Shown piece by piece: positions 11,741-22,594 of a stretch of 64,000 bases of DNA. The stretch covers positions 62,001 to 126,000 of the forward strand of contig JAREIK010002637.1 of the NCBI GenBank assembly GCA_029783825.1, read 5' to 3'. A model generated the notes under the pieces. The model was not told the origin of the DNA and did not search any database. It saw nothing but the letters and a program-made list of their open reading frames with translations. The DNA comes from Sapria himalayana (Eukaryota; Streptophyta; Magnoliopsida; Malpighiales; Rafflesiaceae). Numbering within the stretch: the stretch's first letter is position 1; every line of letters starts with the position of its first letter. A program made the position numbers and the translations under genes.

Positions 11741-12238
11741 CAGGGTATAAAGACGGGTCATTAGATCATATGTTATCTTAGATAGCATGTGATAAATGAA
11801 TTCATATGATTTATACCATAATAAAATATTTAAATTTGTATTATTATTATTATTATTACTTGATAGGATAAAAAAATAATTGATATTTAAATATTGAGAT
11901 AATATGTTCTTATTTGATATTCTATCCCATCATTTGTTTCTAGTTAAATGAATGGAGAAGTTATAATCTCTGAATATGATATACATATTTGTACTTAGAG
12001 CTTGACTATAATTATCATATCTAATATTGTAATATGTAAACAAGTTAGTTAATTTTTTATGAATAAATTATTTAAGTTGGTATACTTGGTTTATATATAC
12101 GAATATGTATGTTGAAATATTTGTTATCTTGTTTTTCTTAACCTTAGAATTTATACAAGCAACGAAATAATACCGATTTAAAATTAAAGATTAATATTTT
12201 AAATATTTAGCTTTTATCTTAACAGCCACGATACTAAC

Positions 12239-13065
12239 CTAAGAAGCACGGACACTGACACGGGGATACGACATGGCAGGATACGAGGACACGATAAATT
12301 CTAAAAAGCTAGGATATGGATACGGCTAGGATGCGGCATGATAAAAAAAATAAAAATAAAAATTTTTAATTATAAATATTATGTATTTTATAAAATTCAT
12401 TAAATTAAATTAAAATATTTTATTATATAAAATAAATATATATTGTTTATTTTATAAAATAAAAATATTTTATTTTATTTTATTAAAATATTGTATTTTA
12501 TTTTATTAAAATATTTTATTTTATTTTATAAAAATATTTTATTTTATGCCACATCTCCACACAAATACGCCCGCCCCTGTCTCTCCCCTCAATTTGTGCC
12601 GCCCTTACCTCTCTCCTCAATTCGCGCCGTCCCTGCCTATTCCCTCAAATCGTGCCACCCCTGCCTCTCCTCTCAATTCGTGCCGCTCCTTCCTCTTTCC
12701 TCAAATCGCGCCCGCTCCTACCTCTCCCTCAAATTGTGCCCGCTCCTGCCTCTCCCTCAAATCGCGCCCGCTCCTGCCTCTCCCTCAAATCGCGCCCGCT
12801 CCCTGCCTCACCCTCAAATCCCGCCCGCTCCCTGCCTCACCCTCAAATCGTGCCCGCCCCCTGCCAGTAGCCAATGTCGCCCATGCGGCAACGTTGGCCA
12901 CCCGACGTCGTCGGATGTCGGGCACTATAGACATGGATACGGTTGCCGACGCAACCATCCGATACGCCACGTGGCGTATCGGACATGTATCCGTGCCGTG
13001 TCCGTGTCGTGTCCAGGTGTCGGACACATGGACACGATTGTAGGGAGCCGTGTCCGTGCTTCCTT
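12239..13065. mobile_element. non-autonomous Mutator-like element, 827 bp, exact 9-bp TSD
   Basis: Starts CTAAGAAGCACGGACAC and ends GTGTCCGTGCTTCCTT, an imperfect inverted pair. It is flanked on both sides by the identical 9-mer GATACTAAC (12230-12238 and 13066-13074). A 9-bp duplication is characteristic of Mutator-like elements. No transposase is inside: the interior is an AT-rich half (about 12340-12545) and a GC-rich half with a 28-bp minisatellite. It sits inside the antisense hAT remnant, so it is younger than that copy. Relatives are at 13.6-14.3 kb and 38608-39442. Confidence 0.85.
12567..12865 (+). repeat. 28-bp minisatellite inside the Mutator-like element
   Basis: About ten tandem units of roughly 28 bp built on CTGCCTCTCCCTCAAATCGC followed by GCCCGCTC. 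The central units repeat at exactly 28 bp (for example 12741 and 12769). Because 28 is not a multiple of three, all three + frames read as proline/serine-rich ORFs of up to 196 residues; these are not genes. Confidence 0.88.
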
Positions 13066-13629
13066 GATACTAACTACATGATAATCTTTATATTTAATAA
13101 ATTTGTTACTAATATTGTTTATGCACCTAAGTTTAATGCAAGTAGTGAGCGTGTATACAGATGAACACATATTCGTCATATAATAAAAAAATTTAGGAAT
13201 TTCATAAAAAAAATTTTTGTATTTCAGTCTGAATTGTTAATAATAAGTTAATTAATTTTATTATTGATATAGTCAGATATTAGATGCTGGTTGCTAATAC
13301 TTGATTCTAATATAAGTTAGTATTATAATGAGAATGAAGAATTTCAGAAAATTTTAAATTTTTTTAATTAAATTTTTATTTTGAGTCTACATTGTAAGTG
13401 ATGAGGTATATAAATGATACATCATTACGACTAGACTATTGGCATGGTCATTGGCTGGCCTGACATGACTTGGCATGACACAATTTGGAATCGTGCTTGG
13501 TCTTGGGCTGTGCCGCCCCATGGCATGGTTCGTGCCATGCTGGGTTGACATGTGTTGTACCTCATGCCTGGCTAGGCATGATTTGTATGCCTGGCTTAGA
13601 GGCATGTTCTACTGGCTCTGCCTCATGCT

Positions 13630-14334
13630 GAGCTAGGAATAGCTAAGGATACCGCATGATAAAAAAAATAAAATTAAAAAAAAATTATTTTTTTTATAAA
13701 TATTAAGTATTGGATAAAATAAGATATTTTATTTTATAAATAAAATATATATTTTTTTATTGTATAAAATATAAATATTTTATTTTATTTTATAAGATAA
13801 TATTAATAATTATTTTATTTTATAAAATAACATTTTAAAATTATCTTATATTATATAAAAATATATTTTTTATTTTATAAAATAAAAATATTTTATTTTA
13901 TGCCTGCCCTGCATCCCCACAGTTAGCACCCGCCCCCTCCTCCTCCCTCATTTCGCACTCGCCCCTGCTTCCCCCCTCAATTTGCGTCCGCCCCTATCTC
14001 CCCCCTCAATTTGCGCCCGCCCCTGCCATCCCCTCAAATTTGTGCCTCCCCCCCCCCCCCCCCCCCCCCCCTCAATTCGTGCCTGCCTTTTGTTTCCCCC
14101 CCTCAATTCGCGCCCGTCGAGTGGCCAATGGCGCCCATGCGGCAACGTTGGCCACTGGATGTCGGTCACTCGGCATGGATACAGCAGCTGACGCAACCGT
14201 CCGATATCCCACATGGCATATCGGATATGGATTGATCAATGATACGCCACGTGACATATCAGACACATATCCATGCCGTGTCCAGGTGTCGGACACGTGA
14301 ACACGGCTATAGGGAGCAGTGCTCGTGCTTCCTT
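13630..14334. mobile_element. left-truncated Mutator-like element, second member
   Basis: Same family as 12239-13065. It has the AAGGATACCGCATGATAAAAA left-interior sequence, the AT-rich half (13670-13900), a GC-rich half of CTCAAT-TGCGCCCGCCCCTG units, and the right end GCTCGTGCTTCCTT at 14334. The left terminal AAGAAGCACGGAC is missing; GC-rich hAT-like debris (about 13440-13625) adjoins instead. No target duplication can be shown. Confidence 0.7.
14048..14071 (+). repeat. 24-base poly-C run
   Basis: Uninterrupted run of 24 C inside the GC-rich half of the second Mutator-like element. The minus strand is therefore poly-G and could form a G-quadruplex. The exact length may be uncertain because such runs are hard to sequence. 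Confidence 0.85.
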
Positions 14335-14454
14335 GATTGCCAGATGAGGTGGGTTATAATTTAAAAAAAATATAGTCACGTAAGCTAGATCTTCCTTACT
14401 TGGTTGATTATAATTGGCCAGCCACTTAAGTTAGTCACCTGTTGTGTTTTTATG

Positions 14455-14657
14455 CAATCGGTTTTGCAGTAAAGGTCTGGCACGGTGCTGCACTTGGTTG
14501 TGCCATCGTGTCGTGCTATGTTGACCAGATGATTCCCATGCTTTGACAGACATGACATGGAAATTATATTGTGTTATGTCTAGCATGACATGGTAGCATT
14601 GTCGTGTCTAGCAAAAATGAGTCGTGCCAGTATGACACAATTTGTTTGACATCTCTA
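14455..14657. mobile_element. hAT end fragment
   Basis: Decayed GC-rich subterminal sequence with repeated TCGTGC/GGCACG motifs, ending GTTTGACATCTCTA at 14657, a clear hAT right terminus. The left terminus was not found. An (AT)n run follows at once. Confidence 0.6.
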
Positions 14658-14659
14658 TG

Positions 14660-14663
<4 letters not shown>

Positions 14664-14695
<32 letters not shown>
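14664..14695. repeat. (AT)n microsatellite
   Basis: Alternating A and T for about 32 bases directly next to the hAT end at 14657. Confidence 0.93.
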
Positions 14696-14697
<2 letters not shown>

Positions 14698-15354
14698 AAA
14701 TTCACATATACGACTTTACAATAATTTTAAAATTAATTAATTATTAATTATTTTTCTAAAATCATGATAAGCATGTTGATAAGCAAGTTGGAAGTATGTT
14801 TGACCACGTATTTCTTGTACCCCTAAAATCATTGTCGTATATGAAGTGAGTCAATAAAATTGAATTAGATTTAGATTTAGGTGCTGTCTGATAACACACT
14901 TAAAAAATTCAATGTACTTAAAAATTAAAATTTTAAGTGCGCTTGATAAAAAAAATGTATGGAACTGAATGTTTAAAATTTTAAGTGAAAATGTGTTAAA
15001 TTTTAAGTAGGTTGAGATTTCTTATCGTGGAACGTTGAAAATGTTAAACAATAGAGATAAAAAAAATTACTATTTTGCCCTTAAAATATCTCCGTGATTC
15101 GTTTTCTGTTGTCGACATCGTCAACGCTAAAAAAAGTTCTCACGCACGTTTCTGTTTACTTTGGGAGTAAATTCGGCGTGGTTTTTCCGCAAGCAAAATT
15201 GATGTTAATGATGTTTAATTTTGGGATTTCTTCTATATTTTGAGGTATTTGATGTTAGTGTTGTGAATTTGTGTGTTTTTGTTTTATTTTCTGGATGAAA
15301 TTTAATTTTTGAAATCAATGTTTTTCTCGAAAACTCTTTTTATTACGATTTAAT

Positions 15355-15814
15355 TAGAGGTGTCAACCGGGCAGGGCTGGCCCGGCCCGCCACAAGGCAT
15401 GGCACGGTTCAACCGCGCCTGGGCCGGCCCAGCACGGGAAAATTCTGTGCCCGGGCCCGTGCCATGCCCGGGTTAGGTACGAGCTGTGCCGTGTCGTGCC
15501 TGGCCCGACATGGTTCGGCCCGTGGCATGGCACACTGGCACGGGTTTGTCTAGTGTCGGGTGTCCCTTGAGCACGACCCCGTGATGGCTCCTCCCGCAAA
15601 AAAGACCGCGGGTCGTGTCTGATTCGACCCGACCCGTGGTCCCCCGAATCCCGAACCATACGGACAGGCGAGCCTGAGTGGGCCCGGCAAGGCAGGGCAC
15701 AGCCCGTCGTGCCTGTGGGCCTTGCCGGGCCCGGCTATTTTAAACCGTGCCGGGCCAGGCACGACACGGTACAGTAATTGTGTCATGCCTGGCCCGGCCC
15801 ATTTGACATCTCTA
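15355..15814. mobile_element. small non-autonomous hAT element, 460 bp
   Basis: Starts TAGAGGTGTCAACCGGGC and ends ATTTGACATCTCTA. Flanks GATTTAAT (15347-15354) and GATTAATT (15815-15822) are a degraded 8-bp duplication. Internally it shares a GGGTCG-GTCTGATT-GACCCGACCC hairpin region with the large hAT copy at 46537-46562, so it is a deletion derivative of that family. It lies inside the Harbinger element. Confidence 0.85.
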
Positions 15815-16934
15815 GATTAATTATAAAATACGAAATCAAAATCTTATTTATCGTAATACTTTGATTTCCAGATTGCTTAAAGATTAGAATTCCGAAGTCA
15901 TTTTTTTGTGCGAAAATATTGATTCCTGATTTTTTTGAAATCCCTATATCTTCAAATTTTTGTTCTATGTTTTTTATTTTCATCAAGAATGTTAGTTTTG
16001 TGATTATGTCATGTATTTTTGTATTTAGTGGGTTTATGTATTTTATTCTTACTTTTCTAAGCAAATATTTTCTTTTTTCTTTATTATGTAATGTATTTTA
16101 TCATATTTTGTGATTTTGTGTATGTTAGTTATGGATGTAAATGAGTTGTATATTATATTTAATGAATTAATGTGAGTTTTGTTCTTGCATTGTTTGTTTA
16201 TGCATGTAAATTTATATTTATTATTTATTATTTAACTTGATGAAAGATTATATTTTAAATAACTGTCGGTTACTTATCTTATATAGAAATGATTTTTTTT
16301 TTTGATTCTACCAGAGCAAGTTGGAAAGATTCAACATATGTTAAACTTTTTTTAGATTTATGTCTTGACCAGCAAAATATTTTGGAAAAAAGGGGTGAGT
16401 GCTTGTATGTTAAATCATGAGATAAAATTTTAAAATACTTTAAAGATATCAAAAATTTAAATTTCACTCAAAAATAATTGAAAAATAAATGAATTTATTT
16501 AAAACATAAATATACGGTGTGGTTGAATTTAATAGAAAAGTCTGACCATGGTTATAATCAATAACTAATATAATTGACTGGATTTCAGAAGAGTAGAAAA
16601 AGTATCAAGGTATAACTCATTTATTTAGTTAATTTTTTGAAAAAATAAATTTAACTATTATTGCTTAATTACAATGATTTGAATAACAAAAAATTTTGAA
16701 TGCAAAATAATTTTGATATACTAGGCTATAATTTAGAGATGAGATGAGATTATTCTTTGATGACATTACAACTACTGGACAAGATTCATGAGGTCCATCT
16801 ATATAGGGGTTGCTTAAAAAAAGTGCCGACAAATTTTTATAAAGTACTCATTCAACTGTCTAGAATTCTAGTATACATAAGGATATAAAACCTAAATCTT
16901 CATCAAATCCTTCTTCATAAAAAAAAGGTCATTA

Positions 16935-17225
16935 TCAAAAAGAAAGAATCATGGGAATTACAACGAATGAGATCTAGATGAAAAATTGATAGTTGTTCTA
17001 AGTATATTGGGGCAATCAGATAGATCTAGCATTGAATAATATAATAAGAAGTTGGATGAGATTACAACTTTACCTATGGATGACCCTTTGTACATTGCAG
17101 CTTCTAGTGTTTTTTATGAAAGTAAAGCATACAGAAAATAGTGGATGATGTTTTCACAAAAGTCAGATACAATCATAGTTACTTGGATCCTGATGAATGC
17201 AAAAAAATTGGGATTACTTTAGTTT
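16935..17225 (+). pseudogene. Harbinger Myb/SANT-like protein remnant
   Basis: The frame holding KKLDEITTLPMDDPLYIAAS then FYESKAYRK, a stop, and WMMFSQ resembles the C-terminal part of the Myb/SANT-like DNA-binding partner that PIF/Harbinger elements encode beside their nuclease. It lies upstream of the nuclease in the same orientation, as expected. Several stops interrupt it. Confidence 0.5.
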
Positions 17226-17889
17226 TTTTTTTTTTTGCTTTTTGGTGTTAAAGCAAATGCAATTTAATGTGTTATTTTATGTGTTTGTTTCATACTTTGT
17301 CTGTATGTTTGTATGTATTGACATTATTTCTTTTTTGACAATATCTTGTAATTCACTTTGCTTGTAATTATTTTAACTTTTTTTATTGGTTTATTTTGAA
17401 ATATTAAATATTGTCTGAAGATGTTTAATGAAAAGTAAAGAACTATTTAGAAAATCTCTGCACTAATTCTAGTCAAGAAGATTATTAAGAAAAAATGACT
17501 TGAAAGAAGCAAGATACCGACTTGGCACTGAAAGGTTTTGTATATGTCCAAGAAATTTTAAATAGTAATCCAACACATTTTTTTTTTGTTAAGAATGAAT
17601 AAGTAAGTTTTTTTGAGTATTTGTGAGCATTTCAAAAATAGAAAATGATTGAAATACAGCCATTACATAAAAGTTGAAAAAAAATGGTGATGTTTCTTAT
17701 GACTTTAAATCACAATGTGAGAAATCATGTTCAAGAGAGATGATTATGCCTACCTTGGTTAATGAAATAATAGAAAATCATCCCATCAACGATTAATGCA
17801 AGTATTCAAGGTAAATAAAATTATATGTTTATTATTATTAGTATTCATGTTATTGTTACAATTATTATTATATTAATATTTTTTTAATG

Positions 17890-18653
17890 AATAGGGTATA
17901 ATTGGTGTACTTGATAGGATGTTTGCTAATGTTATGATACCATCTGACAAACAAGTTCATTATAGAGAAAGAGGAAGAAGAGAATGTTATTAAAATGTTC
18001 TAGTAATATGTGACTTTAATATAACTTTTACATTTCGTTGGGCTGGATGGGAAGACATAACACATGATTCAAAAGTTTTATCAGAGACTACATAATCCAG
18101 AAAATTATTTTCTAATTCCTCAACCAAGTAAGTATTATTCTCTTCTCATCTTTTTTTAATAAATTCATAACTAATTTAAAAATAATTTTTTTTATAGATA
18201 AATATTATCTTTGTGATGCTGCATATTCATATACTCGACGGTTTTTGGCACCTTATCGTATTCCATGATATTGGTTGTCTGATTTTTGCAATGCTGTCAT
18301 TCTTCGTACAAAAGAAGAAATATTCAATTATGCAAATGCAAGATTGAAGAATGTCATTGAGTGATTTTTTGGTATTTTGAAAGTTCGTTTTCCAATCCTA
18401 AAGAAGATGATACCATATCTTTTTAAAGTTCAAAGAAATATTGTTATTGTTTGCCTAGCTATACATAACTATATCCGGAAATTATATATTATTGATGTTT
18501 TTTTAGAGTAGTGCGAAAATGATTATGGTGAAAATTTGAAAATATCTCAAAATAATCATGGACTACTACAAGTTGGAGGAAAAGTTATACAAGCTGATCA
18601 AATTTGCATGATTAATTTATGGGAGGAAATAGTAAATCAACTGGTTACAAATT
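17890..18653 (+). pseudogene. Harbinger DDE nuclease remnant
   Basis: Scrambled but recognisable PIF/Harbinger nuclease (DDE_Tnp_4 type). Segment one (17890-18115) reads GVLDRMFANVMIP, then ICDFNITFTFRWAGWED with HDSKVL: first catalytic Asp and the conserved AGWEG..HDSRVL stretch. A likely intron (GTAAGT near 18128 to AG near 18198) precedes YYLCDAAYSYTR..FLAPYR, which has the second Asp. Then ARLKNVIE*FFGILKVRFPI contains the catalytic Glu, and IVIVCLAIHNYIRK closes it. Stops and frame changes abolish function. Confidence 0.82.
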
Positions 18654-19023
18654 AATTTTTATTTTTTTTTTAAATATTTTATATATTTTTTGAATTTTAT
18701 TATATAATTATGAAAATATTTGTAGTAAATTTCTTTTAAATAATAATTAACAATAACACTAAGAATTAAATTTTATTAAAAATTCTATTTAATTTGAATG
18801 AAATAAACTACATTAATAATAAGGGTAAAAATATAAAAAATATCATTTTCAGCATTTAGCATTTAAAATTATCAAACAAAATTATTATTTTCAGTATTTA
18901 ATTTTCAGTAATTTATTAAATAATTTTTCAATACAAATCCAACACTTATAAAATTCAATACTTAATTTTTCTGTACCTATTTTTTAGTACTTAATTTTTT
19001 CAGTTTTATCAAATAGGCCCTTA

Positions 19024-20038
19024 TTTTGAAAGTTTTCACTACTAAGTGGAGTTTGTTTTAGATTTAGTAATTGTATTTTTTGGTGTATTGATATGAATCT
19101 TTCTCTGTGACCAATCTCACACACTCTTACTTGTATATATATTTTGATAATATATATATTATTTTGATTCTTTTTCGACAGTCTATAATTTTTTATTTTT
19201 TATTATTTTAAAGTATGTCCTTATTATTGATGTTTGCCTAATTTTTTTTAATGCAAATGAGTTTGGGTCAAGGTCAATGGTAAAATATAGTTTCGGTCTC
19301 AGGCATTTTGATAAAGTTATTAGTATTATTTACATTATATCTATTTTATATTCATTTTCGTTAAATTTATTATGTGATATATTTTTTAAATATTTATATT
19401 TATTAAATAAATTGTGAAATAAGTAAATTTAAAACTCAAAAAATAAAAAAAACAAAAAAAATATATCATAACTATTTTGTTATAAAATCTACACTTCTAA
19501 AAACTAACTTAGAGATAAGTTGAATGGCTACACTACTGCATATGTCATATGTGTAAGTGTTAATCATAAGTCATAAGCACAAAGTAAATAATAAAACAAA
19601 AATTAATGTAAAAAAATATAGTACTTTATCAAAGGAGGAGAGATTAGAAAGGAAAACAAAATATAGAGGAGAAAGAGAATAGAGAAAATTAAGAATGAAA
19701 ATTTAAATTTTTTAATCTCTATTTATATTTATAGAGATTTGAAAATAATTAAAATATAATTTTTTATATTTTTTTTTTGTATTTTATTTGGCTAGAATTA
19801 CGACAGCCATCAGACTATTCAGCAGTCGTTCAATTTAATTCGACGACTATAGAATATAAATTAATATATATTTTTATAAAAGTTGATAGTGATAGCAACA
19901 AGTAGTGCTTGTCATTGTCCTTGGGGGTGCTTGCTTTGTGAAAATGCAACGGGCGGGGCAAAGTAGGCTGCACAATGGCGACTGACCATAAGTAGAATCC
20001 AATTTATGTCGCTGATATTTTTAAAAAAATATCATCTC
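19024..20038. other. AT-rich DNA, nothing recognised
   Basis: AT-rich sequence with no coherent ORF, terminal repeat or splice-bounded exon that I can support. A short GC-richer patch (19900-20000) has no recognised relatives. Confidence 0.5.
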
Positions 20039-20039
20039 T

Positions 20040-20217
20040 TCAGGAGGTCACTCGATGGGGCATGACCTGTGATCCAAGCACGGCACAAGTCTTGCCTAGG
20101 GCTGGCACAGGCTAGGATCATGCATGTTTCTGGACCATGCCATGCTTATACTTACAAGACCGAATTGTGTCATCCCATGGACCGTGCCTAGTTTGCTTGG
20201 CCCAGTTAACAGTTCTA
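20040..20217. mobile_element. decayed small hAT element
   Basis: GC-richer island starting CAGGAGGTCACTCGATGGGG and ending CCCAGTTAACAGTTCTA, degenerate versions of the TAGAGGTGTCAA and TTGACACCTCTA termini. Interior words (GGCACAAG, CATGCCATGC, GTGCCTAG) fit the hAT subterminal family. No clear target duplication. Confidence 0.55.
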
Positions 20218-21562
20218 ACTAAAAGAGTACAATAAAACATAATTTCAGATAAATAATTTTGAGCATCTCAATTATTTTCTTAACATGAAGGTGTCTTATT
20301 TTACGAGTGGTATTATCTTGTCATAAATGAGATATATTTTTTAGTTTGTGCTCTATCATATACTTTTGTTATCCTAGTTATTGATGTCATTTTGTGCTCT
20401 ATCATATATCTGGTTAATTCTACTATTTATAATAAAATCTTTTAAAAATTAATTATCTGACTATGATCAGATCAATATAATTTATGTTATGAATATAGTA
20501 TGTTGTTTCTTAGATTTTTTTCAATAATTTCATCTTGATGTAGTTTTTGCATATTAAGATATGTAAAAATGTTTTTAGTATTTGTGATTTTTTTTTGGGG
20601 ATTATGAACATTCTTAGTTAATTGAGTATTTAGATTTGAGTGTGATAGTAATTTGCATTATGATGAGATATATGATACAGTTTTATATTTTTCTTAGAGA
20701 TAAATTTTATATCATTGAAAAATTATAGATAAATAATTATTTTGAAATTTAGTGTAGAGATAGAGTTCATAATGATGATGATAATTACTTTTGAGATAAT
20801 TCAGATTCAGTATCTGCTTGAAGAAATTAGATATACCCTATATCCACCAATATTATTTACTATAATAGTCAGACAAAATGACATATAATTTGAAATTATC
20901 TAGTTTATGAGTGAATGAAACATATATTGTGGAATTATTAAGACAATATTAAGGATGTGACTTTTACTTCCACATAAATTGAGACAGAAGAATTGCTGAA
21001 AGACATCATAATGAATATCTTAAAAAATCTCAACTAATTTTTCATTTCTCGATGCTTAATGTTTGCATTTGTATGAACTAATTTTAAAGGGGTATTATGA
21101 TTTTTTATTTTATTTTATTATTATGGTATTATTTTGTTTTATTTTTATATTTCATGTTATTGATGGGGGCATTTGGTTTGTGGGTTTCCTAATCATATAT
21201 ACTCATTATATTAGGATATGTGTTGTGTATATTAATTTTCACTGAATCTTATTGTTTTATTTTTATTTATGTTTGTTAAGTTTGGTAACATGAATTACAA
21301 TACAACTCATATATGTCAATGAAAACAATGATGCAAAAAGTCATTATAATGATTTTCCTAATGTGTTTCTCAATGTTTTTTTTTTAAATTTTCTTACTGA
21401 AATATGTTGTATGTCAATGTAGGCTATAATTATCTGCAATGATGAACAATGTCATTCATTTATTCATTCATTACTTTTTTTTGTCCTGTTCTATTCAATT
21501 CGCAGAAGAAATAATGAAATAGAACTGCCTGACGTGTTTCTATGTTCATCCATTTACTGCAG
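20218..21562. other. AT-rich DNA upstream of the first visible GPAA1 exon
   Basis: If GPAA1 is intact this is the 3' end of an upstream intron: it closes with a pyrimidine-rich run and the acceptor TACTGCAG at 21555-21562. The segment coding for the GPAA1 N-terminus (first membrane anchor and the linker before the luminal domain) is not seen here. The ORF at 21063-21245 is a low-complexity hydrophobic artefact. Confidence 0.55.
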
Positions 21563-22391
21563 AGAAATCCGAAGGATCATTGCAAATTATATTTTAGACT
21601 TGAATGCTGAAAGTTGTCATCACAGATTTCAGCCTCATATCAATCAATTTCATCTCCTACATTTTTTCTCTGGCCATGATGTGGAAATTATTCCAGATAA
21701 TGTTAATGGTTCATTATATGGATTTAATTCCATTGGTATATTTAGAGCACCTCGTGGTGATGGCAAAGAAGCCATTGTCTTGGTGACCCCTTATGCCTTT
21801 GGAATGAATGGATTGAACGAAACCTTGTCTTTGAGTATTTCCTTTGCAGCTTTTTCCCTGCTCACTAAGGTCACATGGTTAGCCAAAGATATTATATGGT
21901 TAATTGCAGATTCACATCATGGAGAATATTCTGCTGTCTCTGCATGGTTACGGGATTATCACAAGCCAATATTTACCAAACAAGTTGGGTTGGATGACGA
22001 GATCATGCGAAATAGTGCTTATGTATTAGCTGAAGAATCCTTGGCTATACGTGCTGGGACTTTGACTTCTGCCCTGGTCTTGAAAGTTGATGATAAAAAT
22101 ACACAATTAGTTGATACTATTAACATCCAGGCTGAGGCATCCAATGGTCAGATGCCAAACTTAGATCTTATCAATGTTGTGAATTATATAGCTGCCCATA
22201 GGTATGGTTTCCATGTTAGTATTGCAAAATTCAAGGCTTTACTTGATTCAAAATGTTTCCATGTTTTGGGAAAAATATTTGAATCATTAGTGCAAGTGAT
22301 AAGGAGTCTAAATTCCAAATTGATATCCAATATTTCGCTTGATGATTATATTGAAGGCTCTGCGATTCTTGCAAGTTCACTGTATTACCAG
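21563..22391 (+). CDS. GPAA1: GPAA1/GAA1, luminal-domain exon
   Basis: GPAA1 is a subunit of the GPI transamidase in the ER membrane, which attaches glycosylphosphatidylinositol anchors to C-terminal signals of secretory proteins. This exon encodes 276 codons of the luminal M28-peptidase-like domain. Recognised plant GPAA1 landmarks: REIRRIIANYILDLNAE at the start, QFHLLHFFSGHD, GIFRAPRGDGKEAIVLVTPY, KVTWLAKDIIWLIADSHHGE, and EASNGQMPNLDLINVVNYI. The acceptor is the AG at 21561-21562 and one leading base completes an Arg codon. The frame is open to the donor CAG|GTGACG at 22391/22392. It has no stop and keeps the family's conserved blocks, so it looks under selection. The preceding ~100 residues are missing from the window. 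Confidence 0.93.
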
Positions 22392-22460
22392 GTGACGTTT
22401 GTGTTGTTGATTGTTAGCTTATTGTTGTATGTTAATTTTTTAAATGTTCCTCATATTTAG
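22392..22460 (+). other. 69-bp GPAA1 intron
   Basis: GTGACG donor at 22392 and CATATTTAG acceptor ending at 22460. Removing it joins SSLYYQ to ALGIPTGSHGAF, the expected GPAA1 sequence, without shifting the frame. Reading through would add about 22 residues before a stop. Confidence 0.92.
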
Positions 22461-22594
22461 GCATTGGGCATTCCAACTGGTTCCCATGGTGCTTTCCGTG
22501 ATTTCCAAGTGGATGCGATTACGTTGAACATTTCCCCTGGAGGTTCTTTAAGTAAAAAAGCCACCCAAAATGAGTTTCTTCTCCGAGGTGGTAG
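22461..22594 (+). CDS. GPAA1: GPAA1/GAA1, short middle exon
   Basis: 134-bp exon encoding ALGIPTGSHGAFRDFQVDAI, a Thr-Leu-rich stretch, and NEFLLRGGR, one of the best-conserved parts of GPAA1. It leads from the luminal domain toward the first C-terminal membrane helix. The reading frame stops being GPAA1-like exactly at AG|GTTAGT (22594/22595): the two bases AG form the start of an Arg codon completed by the first base of the exon at 52519. The neighbouring introns could hardly differ more: 69 bp upstream, 29,924 bp downstream. Confidence 0.94.

Larger units (their letters stand above)
11740..14877 (-). pseudogene. decayed antisense hAT element, split by later insertions
   Basis: Antisense remnants of the same hAT transposase family as at 1 kb and 47 kb. 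At 11740-11830 the complement of the C-terminal region is recognisable (ATCTTAGATAGCATG-type sequence). At 13075-13200 lies the complement of the stretch encoding FYDTTNMCSSVYTPTT. At about 14800-14877 lies the complement of the N-terminal region after the BED finger, matching 40310-40360. Two Mutator-like elements and GC-rich hAT debris interrupt it, and the Harbinger insertion at 14880 ends it. No open frame survives. Confidence 0.65.
14880..19020 (+). mobile_element. PIF/Harbinger DNA transposon
   Basis: 4,141-bp element flanked by TTA on both sides (14877-14879 and 19021-19023), the 3-bp duplication typical of PIF/Harbinger. Ends are imperfect inverted repeats: left GGTGCTGTCTGATAACACAC, right reading inward GGGCCTATTTGATAAAACTG. 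Inside, in order: noncoding sequence with a small hAT insertion (15355-15814), a Myb/SANT-like ORF remnant (about 16935-17225) and a DDE nuclease remnant (about 17890-18653). It inserted into the decayed antisense hAT, so it is the later arrival. Confidence 0.82.

Noticed and set aside
12491..13081. 196-aa proline/serine-rich ORF and its companions in two other frames
   Set aside because: Produced by the 28-bp minisatellite of a Mutator-like element; all three frames are open, the mark of a repeat rather than a gene.
21063..21245. 60-aa hydrophobic ORF as the missing GPAA1 N-terminal exon
   Set aside because: Low-complexity Phe/Ile/Tyr sequence; lacks the conserved N-terminal anchor and linker motifs.
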